Positions 10,601 to 22,600 of a stretch of 64,000 bases of DNA are shown one piece after another. The translations under genes were made by a program, and so were the position numbers. Origin of the DNA: Amblyomma americanum (Eukaryota; Arthropoda; Arachnida; Ixodida; Ixodidae); NCBI RefSeq assembly GCF_052857255.1, contig NC_135507.1, positions 79,751,191 to 79,815,190 of the forward strand, in the 5' to 3' direction. Position 1 is the stretch's first letter; the number at the start of each line of letters is the position of its first letter. The notes under the pieces were generated by a model. It saw nothing but the letters and a program-made list of their open reading frames with translations, made no database searches and was not told the DNA's origin.

Positions 10601-13600
10601 AAGAACAAAGGAAAGAAAAAGCTCAGGTCTGTCCAAGTTCTGATCATAAACCTGCGCGCACGAACACAGACAACTAAGAGGCTGGTGGTTGAGTGTAGTA
10701 GTGACTAAATATTCTGACGCCAGATGGAGCCACGTCGCGCTAGATAAATATGGCGCGAATTTCAAACCCCCACAGAAAATACATAACACAACTTTAAGAG
10801 CCTGTAAAAGCGGCGGCTGCGTTTTTATGGAGGAAAAACGCTAAGGCGCCCGTGTGCTGTGCGATGTCAGTGCACGTTAAAGATCCCCAGGTGGTCGAAA
10901 TTATTCCGGAGCCCTCCACTACGGCACCTCTCTCTTCTTTTCTTCTTTCACTCCCTCCTTTATCCCTTCCCTTACGGCGCGGTTCAGGTGTCCAACGATA
11001 TATGAGACAGATACTGCGCCATTTCCTTTCCCCCCAAAAAAACAATTATTATTATTATTATTAGCCTGTAAAAGGCAAATACTAGACTCGATATGAATGA
11101 AAATTGCGGCTTGACAATCAAGACAGAACAAGAGAGGAAATCTTGTGGACGATATTTTGATATTTGGCTTAGTTTTTTCACGAGATGACATAACGACCGA
11201 CATATCTAAAAAGTGCAAATTTTCTGTATATTTATCTCTGATTTGAAAAAAAAATGAAACTTAAAAAATAATATCTGTCTGCAACATTTCCTTCATCCAT
11301 TAAAGGAGAAAACGCTGCCACAGACTTTATCAAAATCGAGCCATTTTTAGACCCGCTACAGCTTCTGAAATTTCCCATGTATTTCCTAAGGACACTGTCA
11401 CTGGCAAACCCTCTTCAGCGCAAGGACTTTGCAGACGACTGCGCGGCAAGTTTGTGGCAATGAGGGATGCAAAGAATAGTTTGGGCTAGTGGCGTAAGCT
11501 GATTGTTGTTAGAAACAGCCCTAACTGGATGAGATAGGAAAGAAGGAAGAAGTACATTTGGAAGTAATTTTAATTATTTGTCTCGCACAGTCTGCGCTGT
11601 TTTACGTCTCTAGGATAATGAGCGCCTCATTTACTGATTCAAAGGTTTTCTCGCAAACGGAAAGTAAACCACCATGAAAGATCAAAAAGAACAAAAAATA
11701 AGGGTCATGATATATATCAGAGATATCCGCAAGTGTTTGTCGCGTTAAAAGCGTGCCTGTCAACATACTCGAATCAACAAGCGCAATTCAACTCTGCGGG
11801 ATACGGTGACTAGTTGAAATACGAAAAATTCTGGCGCCTGCAATTTGCTGTAATTATATCAACCAGTTGTATAAAGCGTCTAGTTCAATCGTAAAATTCA
11901 CATATTCAACTCGACATAACCCGACTTCGAGCAGGGCTACGAAGTTTGCACACAACTAACCACCGCCCTCAACTCTGGCCTGATTTGCTTCGCCCGTTTA
12001 AAATATTAATGCCACGGTCATACTTTATTCCCTCGTTATTGTTCCCACAAGGCAAGATAGGCGAGGATATGCCAGTTTTTATATTCACATTTCCGACATT
12101 AAACGCTCCCTCTTATACATTTACGGACGGGTGCACCTGTGCGATGTGCACCGAGCTGTCTTCGTAAGCATCAACTTGTAAACAGTTGCACACAGTTTTG
12201 CGCAATCATCAGGTGAGACTCACATGATGCACCCGACGGCCCAGATGTCCGCTGCGTAGCTGTAGCCCTTCTGGGTCAGCATCTCGGGGGCCATGTAGTT
12301 GGTGGTGCCGCAGATGGACCTCTTGAGTTGCCACAAGTAGGGGACTTGGGTGGCGAGTCCGAAGACGGCCACCTTGAGTTGCGAGTGTTGGGTGAGGAGC
12401 AGGTTTCCGGGCTTCAGGTCTCGGTGGATTACGTGCTCCTGCACCAGGTACTCGCAGGCGCGGAGCAGCTTGCGCATTAAATACCGCACTTCGGATTCGG
12501 ACCGCCACCCTCTGGGCCGGTGCATCTCCTCCAGAGACTGGAAAATAAATGCGTTAATGAAGCTTGGGGAAGAACTTTGAAGGTCAGACACTCCAAAGAA
12601 CATCACAAAAAAAAATCGGATTCCTTCATGTTTTAGACTGGGACATGACGACTTTGGCGCACTCCAGTCTGGAGAAGGCTTAATTCAGTTAATTGTTTTT
12701 CTTGCTGCAAGAAACAGTGCCCACATGAAGGCATCACAATATTAAAGGACCGTTTTGAAAGCAATAAAATCCCTTTTAAATTTTGGCTATGCCTTAAATT
12801 AGGATTGGAGAACGCGACGTGCCCTATCTCGCAAAAATTGCCGAAAGAAATGAACAACCAAATGCATGATCGAGTAACCTAATCCAAGGTCGTCTAAATT
12901 ATTCCGGAGGCCTCCGCTACAGCGTCCTTCATAGCCTGAGTTGTTTTGGGACCATGAGCACAATTAAACGAAAGAAAAACGAACCTCAAGAACATTAGGA
13001 ACGTTTTCCAATAAATACAAAGAAAATAAGTGGAAACGGGAACCACAGAGGAGCCGGAATGTTAACACACCTGTCTTGTGCACAGCTCCAAGATGATGTT
13101 GACGTTCTTGGCGTCCTCAAAGTGGCCGTAAAAGCGAACGACGTTCTCGTGGCACAGGGTACTGTGGATGTTGATTTCCTCTTCGAGCTGTAGACAACAA
13201 ATTAATTTGTAATCTCGCAAAACGTTGTATTAATCGTAAGCAAAATAAGCAAAAGTGGTTGACTTAAGCCGCTGGTAGTTATAATTATGAACCCTTACGA
13301 TGAAAATGAAAAAAAAACACTGCGATGGCAAAGACAATCGGCCATTAGAACGAAATCTTGCAATATACGGCTCTACTAATATATGTTTACCGGAATGAGG
13401 TGTAAGTTTTGTCCTCTGCTTGTGACCCTCATCAAGGGTGTGACATTCCCGTAGAGCCAATGGGGACGATTTTGAAATGCGACGGTGGCGGTGCCTGGGA
13501 GTTGGCGGTAAAGGCATAAATTGCTCAAAACTTTTTGAAACAAGCTCAGCCAAGCCAATCCAGAAAAATCCAATATGGCGGCGTTTGTTTATTCGGCTGG

Positions 13601-16600
13601 TTGCGGGCGGTTGCTCGCGCGTTCGTGGTGCTGGCGGCCGCTAGCTCGATGCAAGCTTCGTAAATACTGGTGACTTGCTGCTCCCGCGCTGCATTCCCGC
13701 TTGATTTCCTAAGTACTTACGACATCTGCTTACCCGCTTTTGCATTTCGATGTGTCTGTTGAGGCAGCACGGTGCATGGTGGCGAGCGGCGCGGCCAGCG
13801 CGGCTGATTAGCAGCTGCTTAGGGCGCTCGCTCGAGTACCAAAAACGTAAATAGTTTTCTCCAAAGAACAGTTTATTAAAGGAAACATCAGTAGTGACAA
13901 TCGATGTACAAAAGTGATTTTAGGCATCTTGGGCATTGCAATATCAGTGACAATCGTTCTAAAAATCAAAATTAATAAATTCCATTATGGAAACCTAGAA
14001 CACATGAGCGAGTGCACAGAGAATATATACAGGGTACAAAGAGGTAAGGTACTATCAAGGTAGGTCCGGTACATATAAGCATGTGCTACATTCATGTAGC
14101 ATATGCTTTTGTGCAGGTTCAGATGAACAGCAGTGAAGTACAACATCCGAGATGTATTGAAATGTATCTGTCTGTGGCTATGCATACACACATACAGAGA
14201 AGGGCAGCGAAAAGTTTCAGCCTTTCACTCGTTGCATCAGACTAAGGACAACATAATATGCTGCAGTGCTATAACTTAGTAAACAGATGCCATGAAAAGA
14301 ACTTAGGTAACCTTGGGCACGTTTAGCTCTTGGCAGATGAGTTACAGGCTTGCATGCTTTAGGACACAGCTCGTCTGCCATGCCCTATTTTGGTTTCTTT
14401 GTTTTGTAGATACCAAGGGGAGGAAGATGCAACCAGGGCAGGCCGAGAATTGTGTGGAGAAGCGACTTTATGAAAATTCTCTGAACAGTTGTGGCCGTGG
14501 CTGGTGACGAACAGTAATTGGAGGTCATTAATTCAGCTTGCGATGACACATTGGGGTGTAACAAAATATGCGTGCGTATAAATAACTCATCTGAGAAATG
14601 AAAACGCACAGGGCTCGTAACAGGCCAGTAATGTTTCTCTATGTGGCGTTATACTGCATCTACCACAATGTCCAGTTATTATATTACTGAATGGTAAATT
14701 GCAAGTGGTCCGTGTACTGTACAGTATCTGCAAACGCTTATGGACGCCACACAGTTCAGCGTAATGCGCCGGCCGCTGCTATTGTGCCCCTCATGACCCA
14801 TGTGTTGCTCCAAAAGGTGAAACCCCAAACGCTACAACTTCCAGAAGGAAAAAAAAAGCAACTACAAATAGCACCGCAGCATATTTCGAGCACGCTTGTA
14901 TTGGACACCAGCAAACATGTCAAACATTTTTCATCTTATGCGTACACCCCTCTTAAATGTTACAGAGCCGAGCACCTGAGCCAGTCCGCGTTTGCTGCCT
15001 GTGGGTTCTGCTCTCTGTTTCATACATCAGGTGCAATGCTGTCAAAGCTAGCGCTCTTGTTTGCGCTGCCTGCATCCATGACCAAAAAGTAGTGCGTTCC
15101 TTGTGGTGAGCGAAACATGGTGAATGCTTTGCCTACAGGCTTACTACATGACGCATTTGTCATGAGCTTGATTAAATGCACTGTTATTGCTGACGACACG
15201 CTGTTGCTTTGTCAATCCTCAGACCACTCGGCCACAAAACAAGCACGGAATAACATACCTCCCTTCATTTTTCCTTGCTGATTACTTTCGTACATTTCAC
15301 TGTGTTGTACCTTATGTATGAAATGAACTGTAGCTATCACCAATTTTCCCAGCAGCATAACAGAGGGCAAGCCATGACCAGAGGTTGACAAGTTATATAC
15401 CACAAGAACTCCTGGGTTCCGCAGAGCACTTTTTGGTTTTTGCGAGCACCTGAATCGATGTATGCTTCAACATTATGGTGTGCTTCACAAATTTACTTTT
15501 TGCACAAATGGCACTGTTACTGATCATAAGAACTATGGTTAGCATACAGCCAGTCATTAACTGAATTCTGGCATTCCTTGAAGGGCACTGAGCCTGTATA
15601 CTTGTCACGCAGGAAGAAAGAGAAGCCAAAACAAAACGGTTTCCCTAGCACCTCTTGTAAGTGGTTAGCATTCAGCAATATTAATTTGAGAACCAATGGT
15701 CATAGCAATGCTCATACTAACAAGGCACACAAGGCTTCTAGAAGGCAAACTTGTACTTTGTAAAAGAAGTAACGCAGCAGGAGCAAAAGCAGTCAGTACA
15801 GTATATGTGCAATCGGAGCAGAATTACGGATAAACAGGTACATAAATACTTATATACATAAAAAATAAATAGTACAACAAAAAGTTAAAGAGAGAGCACA
15901 TGTGTAGTAAGTAGGCAGCATTAAAAATCCAAATACAATAATATCCTAACACAGTGCCTCATGAATTTAGCTGGCTAATTTGCGCCTCTTTCTGGCGGGA
16001 GCACTCTGTTTTGTTTTTGACGTCATGCTCCTGTTTAAAAAGGAAAGGTGCCAATGCAGCCTTGTGCGGCAGAATAATTTAAGGAATTTAATTTTGCAGC
16101 CTAATGAACAGAAAACAGCTTGCTGGTTAGGCATCCTCTCAACAAGATTCCTGGACACATTGGACAAATGAGCACAGCAAGAGATTTCTTTTCTGAAGGC
16201 CGAATCCAATTTCTTTATATAATTTAGACATGCCTCAGAAGTTGCGGCAATTGACTGGAAAAGGTGCTCGGGAACACCATTCTCCTTGAGTAGTGCAAAA
16301 AATTGGTGTCGTCCATGGAGAGAGCCACCGTCTGCTGCAAGGAGTGTTCCCTCACATGTGCATTCTGTGGTTCTCTGGTCAAGAAAGCTCTTCACAAGAG
16401 TGCCAGCGACATGGTACACAACATTTTCGTATACTATGTCAGGGGCATCTTGTGAAGACGCCTGCAAGTCAGATGAACCTGAGCCTTGCTGCCTGCTGTG
16501 GCTTGTGCTTGGAGTGCTGCTTGGTGACAATACTGCAGAAACACTCTCCAAGTTGGTGAGGAACGCATGTGTTGTCACTTCGCAGTTTCCTTGCGAAAGT

Positions 16601-19600
16601 TTGAAAAGTTGGCCAATCCAAATATGTTTTACAGCAGCCACGAATTGGTACACATTAGGTGTCTCATTGCAGCCATGTTTTTGACGAACTATTGCAAAAA
16701 AATTTTCCAACGGATCCTGCTGCAACCGACGAGTGAAAAGATGAGTGTAATCGAAATCTGCCTTTAGATCTGTCCACAGCAGAAGTAAGGCTTTGATTGT
16801 AATGTGCCAACCTTTGATGGTGTGTGGTTGCTTGTCCAGAGGACCACCAAAATGCCATTGGGCGATCCAATCTATGCACGACTCAAGGAAGACATGATGT
16901 TCCGAGCCTTCTGTCATTGCGTACCGCAACTTGTCGTCCTGCTTTTTCAGGGCCGAACTGTTCAGGCAGTCAAAAAGCTTATCCATCCTTTCCGTGAACT
17001 CTGCTGTAAATTTTGCATCAACAGGAAGCTCTTGAATGGCAATGAGAGTGAGGAGTGCCACAGATACGGATTCGCTGAACACTTGTGTGGCGTACTTCAC
17101 TCTCATGTCAGCAAAGGGCATCCTGTAGATGTGTTGCTCTTTTAGTTTTTTTGCCAATCTGCTTTTGAGATGCTCAACTGGTGTTTTGGAGGCCCGATCA
17201 ATGTGACGAGTTTTTTTGTAAAGGGTTTCGATGTGTGTCCAGTCAACAACCTCAGAGCCAATGGTGAGCTTATGTCGTCGCAAATTATTTCTTGTGCATT
17301 TGATTAGGTGTGGGGTGTCAAACATGAAGTATATTTTGCGGTTGTTGACAACAAAATATGGTTCATGGATAGAATGGATGAGCATTCTTGACAGACTCAC
17401 ATTGTTCGACCCTTGATCACAAATGACCGCTTTCACCAGAAGACCTTTGGTTTGAAGCTGCTGAATTAAATCTAATAGCAGCTTGCGCATTGCAAGAACT
17501 GAAGTTGCATTGTGGGACGCTGCAAAGGCTACTGGCTGCATCCAACTTCTTGATATGCCAGACACCGCCATAACAAGGGCTATGTTTGCCACACGAGAAG
17601 TCCTAGTATTCCCATCATCTGTGAAGCCAATTACAATATCTTTTGATTGATCATACATCAAATTTTTTTTCAAGGATATTTCATCGAATAAAAGACAGCA
17701 TGCTTTGTCTTGTAGTGGCCAATCTTTTGTAATTGATTCTATTGCATCCATGGCACCTGGAATGATACCAGGTGTCATTGGGATGTCTGCCAGCCAGCGC
17801 CTTAGCGTCCTCACATGTGGCAAATGGAGCTTTTCTCTGAGGAAGCGATAAGCTTTTGGAGAGTGAAAGAACAAATTGAGAGCGAATTGTTTAATTTGTT
17901 TTGACCAGTGCTTTTTGGATTTCGGAAATGAGCAGAGCCTGATTTGAGCTTTAACCAATTCAAAAAGGTCTTGTGGCAAATGCGGTTCAAGCTTGTTGAG
18001 AGCCTCCTGCTGCGTTACTCGCCTTGTGTCGTGCCTTTTCCTAATCCGACTCAGTGCCTTTCGGTACCTGTCGCTTCGAGAATGCAACTTCTCGAAGCGC
18101 TTTTTGGTGCGAGGGGTGTACACAACTGCGCCCTTCCTCCGCCGACTCTTGGGCGTTCCTGATGCTGGTGTCATCACTGGCTGTCTGACACTCTCTTTGG
18201 CACCGCTGAGGCCACTAGGACCAGCTTCAGCTGCAAAAAATATATAAAAAAAGCATATTTATGTTTGCCTCAGAGCGAGACCTACATCTACATCCCTCAC
18301 AAAATCAAGATTAGGGTGCAGTCACAGGGCTACAGGTTGCCAAACTTGCAGGGCAATGTTTTTGTGTGAAATGATGAATACAGTCGTGCCCCGTTAATAT
18401 GATCCTCGCTGATAGGGACAGTTTTTTCTGGCGACCAACTTTACGCCTCGCTTAAATGGAAACTAGTTGCTCGTAATACAGACAGGGTAATAGTTAATGG
18501 ATCTCATTGTTATCCATGTGTTTTGCCTGCTTAATATTCAGAGCAATTTTTCATGACAAGCTTGAGTTAAGCAAATGGAAAAAACCAGAAATATTTATGT
18601 GCAGTAAAGCGATACCTACACGCTGTTACGGGCCTGCCGATACCCATCATGAATATATCAAGGTTACCGATGCATACTTTTTCATTGAAGTGGAAGGTTG
18701 TAGTTTGCAATAAATTCTAATGTTTTCTTGAGTACTTACCATAATCAGGTGAGTCCCATGATGCTGATGCAATCACTCTGATGGGTGTGCTTTGGGCAGC
18801 ACCTGTCAAATAAATAAACACACTGTGGGAGGCTTCAACCAAGTATTTTAATTCTCAGGTGCACATTTTTAGCCTGGCTACGCAGCGTGTATGTGAATGG
18901 TAAGCAACAGGCTAGTGAAGCAATTTTAAGAACAAGTACCTGAGAAGGCTATCCAATGTTTTCATTGAGCTGAATGAAAAATTACCTGTAAATATAATTC
19001 TGTACAGATAACACAGGGGTCCACCACGTAAACAATGCATTCATACATATGCACACAGAAAAATATATGAAATACTAGTTGGTGAGCATAAAGTTAACAC
19101 TTGTTTCTTCTCTTCTGAAACAAATGTCTGGCATCCGAAGTAGTGGTACAGTAAGATGTGCCGACGTGCACCTAATTATTGCACACCACGACATAATTGC
19201 ACACTGCTGCTATTGCAGAGGGTTAATTTATTACGTGCAAATCTGCAGCAATAGTGCTGCAGTCTATTGTTGAATTTTCATAGATTATCACTGCACTATT
19301 AGTGCATTGCACCTACCTTCTTCGTCAGCTGGGGGAGGGGGCGTAGTCTGCACATCAGTGAGCTGCGGGGCACGTGAAGAGTGTGGGTCGTCTGCAATTA
19401 AACGACCGCTTAGACACTCCCAATCTAAAGAAATCAGCCAGCAAAGTAATTACATATGTTTATTTTTTTGTGCTATGACAGAGCCCTCAGCATAAGTAAT
19501 ACTGCATTACAGGGTTAGCCTGAACCAAATGAAAAGTTCTTCATTTCAAGCTGTAATGTAAAACAGATCCTGACTTAGTGCACCTACCTGTGTCATGGAC

Positions 19601-22600
19601 AGCAGAATCTGCACCAGCAATTGTGCCTAGCCCAAGTGTTGATGGCAACGGCAAGTAGTCTGAAATATAGGTACCACTTAGTTACTCCCAAGGAAAACAA
19701 ACCAACTGGTGTAGTGAGACATTAGGAATGTTTTCCTATGCAAGATTGCAGGAAGACTTACCGTGACCAAGCATGACTTCCACTGGTGCAGCAGTGGACT
19801 GTAGTGGTGAAGCGGATTCAATGCCTATGCGAACAAGGAAAAAAAGATAGCCAATCAAGCTCTGCATAGCAGCACCTTCTGCTCAGTGCACAGTATGGCC
19901 TTGATGTTCTATTTGGAACGGTTTCTCTTGCTGGGAGTTAGTGTGATCTTAAATTGGGCTTAAATCGTTTTTGTGAGTTTGTAGGCAGTTACGATTAAAA
20001 AGGAAAAATTTGTGCGATCAATATACCGCGACATACAAAATAGCACAGCAGCACACAGGAAGAAGAATGAAAACACACAAACGAACACTTTACTGTGAAC
20101 CACGAGGCCATAAATTCACTTGATGTGCATTGTAGGAAATACAAATCAAACTGCAAACCTATCTATGAAGCGTGCAATGTCACCACTATGAATGCTTGCA
20201 AACTTATTCCCGAAATCATTCAGGAAGAAATCAGATAGCCTAAGTGACATGTGCATCGCTAAATATCCTGGCGGGTTGCTCCTCAAAGAACCATTTTTAC
20301 CTTAGAAACCGGTAAAATGTTTAACCTCCATGCTTGCACAATATGCGGCCACTTCATGTATAATTACCGCCTCGTGTGTCACAATAAGCTGCTGGCAGTT
20401 TGTGCGTGTGTGTGTTCTTTCTTGACCCTGTGTGCTATTTTGGAGTGAATTCGCGCAGTCTGCCCTCTATTCACCGCAGCGAACAGTAAGTAATAATGAC
20501 AAGAATACTAAACATAGAGTTGTAAAAATTATTTTCCTCACTGCTGCTGGAGTGCACTATCCAGCATCTGATTGTTAATATGGTTAAGAGAAATTTAAGC
20601 TACAACATGGTACACAACTGCAGTCTGATGCAACTGAAACAATGGCCACATGACATTGAAGCAGGAAAGTTTTGTGCCCGGGAAGTGATGTTTGCAGTTA
20701 GCCTCTATGAATGCAATTGTTCCCTTAGGTCTTACATTTACAGGATGGGTTTTTCTGAAAATAGTGCCCTCACCTTGTGCCGCACCTCCTTCATAGAAAT
20801 CTGCAACAAAAAAGCCACAGGATACACTGAGGGATCAAGCTTGGGAAGAATTTACTGGGAGAGGAATTTTGCTTACCCGGGTGCACCAAGGCTCTCAGAC
20901 GAGGCTCATGCACCTTCACGGAAGGGACTGCTTCATGCGTGAGCCTTGTGCAGGCATCACTAGTGAAGCAATCCCTCGTGAAGTGCTTTGAGCAGAGCCT
21001 GTATGTTTTGTAGACCTTTTCCCTTGGTGTCTCCAGGAGTTCAAGCCTATTGGCATATTTCAGCCAAATGGAGAATCTGAAAAACAGCCAAATAACATGA
21101 TTTCATACATTTTAAAGGTTTGCATACCTCACTTCAGGAATGCTTATTAGCATCTCCTTACACAGCAAAGGGGTACGAACATTATATAACATATATGCGT
21201 GAAAACAACTGTGGCAGGATGCAAGCAAAATAAGACAGCAGTTTGTAACAATGTGCCACAGCCTGCTAGTCTATTGCTATGCTGGCCAATCGAAACGATG
21301 AATGAAATCACCTTTTTAATGTCTGGCTATGATCGACAAGCCAGAACCTTTAAAATTCTTGAGCTTATGTTTTCTTTTGTGATCTGCTTTTGGTTTAGGT
21401 AACAATAACTAGTTCTTTGTTCCAACTGCTTTTTGGGTGCGGCATAATTTTGTGCAGCAGATAGAAATGGGGACAGAGCTTCACTGCAGACTTAAGCTCT
21501 ATCTGATCATAGCAATTATTCCACTCACACTTTTCTCTAGGTAACTGCATACTAACCACCACCCATGATTCGTTCTTTTCTAATTCCTCCATTAAACACA
21601 AGTGCCAATGTAGCTATGCTATGGCAGACAGCTGCTTGCCCACAAATTTGAAGTCTGGATTAAGAACAGCAGGTAAATGAACCAGTAGGCACAGTTTTTC
21701 ATCTTTTGCTTTCACTGTGATCAAATGGGAAGTGTGAAAGGGATGTGAGCAGAACATCAACAGGAAACACTGCTCTTTCAAGAAACTGAAGGTGCAGGCA
21801 AATAGCATGGGTCCAGAAGAAGGGGAAAAAAGTGCTTAAGCAAGGGAAATGTCCCAAAAAAGACACAGACAAGAAGAAAGCGACCTTCGCCTTCCCCTCA
21901 CCCACCCGCCGGAAACGAGCGTTTCCGGCGTACTAGGCGAAACTATTTGCGAGCTTCCCAAAAGCTGTCAAGGACAAGGCGCGAGATAAGAGACATATGT
22001 GAGGAGATGGGAATAATGCGGAGAGTTCAGAGCCCTCCAAGGTCAGTCGTGCGCCCCGCGAGCGAGCAGCGTAGAGGACAGCCGGGGTGGAGTGTGGAGC
22101 GAAATTTACAATGCTGGAGCGGCAGCACTACGGTAGGCAATAGTTTCGAGAAACGCTTCCACGGAGTACATGGGTGGTTGAGCGCGGATATCGCGAGGGA
22201 AAGCTCCGGTAAAAGTAAGGAAAACAAGACCGGCGGACTTTCTATATGCGGCTCACGGCGTGCAATGGACTTTCAGCGCGGTGTCCAACACTAGTGGTGT
22301 TAGTCTGAACAGCTCGATAATTTATGTGACGTGCATCACTGCTGCAGAAACCATGCACGAACACGCAAGAAATAATATTCAAGCGCGCTGAACTCCGTAA
22401 AGAAACAGCCAAACTGAGCATTACAATTACTCCGCTGACGACGCTATAGGCACAGAAGTTAGAATATTCATATTTAAAATACACTCTGAGGGCACCGGAA
22501 TCTGCGGGGAATAAGCTTTTAAAGGCAGCGAGAAAAGTCAGTGAGTCAGACACACACACACACACATGCGAACAAGCAAGCAAGGTAACTAACGGTCCCA

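Noticed and set aside
12209..12223. ATCATCAGG next to kinase exon 4 as a hammerhead core
   Set aside because: No stem II or GAAA in register; it is intron sequence next to the splice donor.
14691..15092. Plus-strand 133-residue open frame inside the P-like element
   Set aside because: No recognisable domain, low-complexity content and antisense to the element's 3' region; treated as chance.
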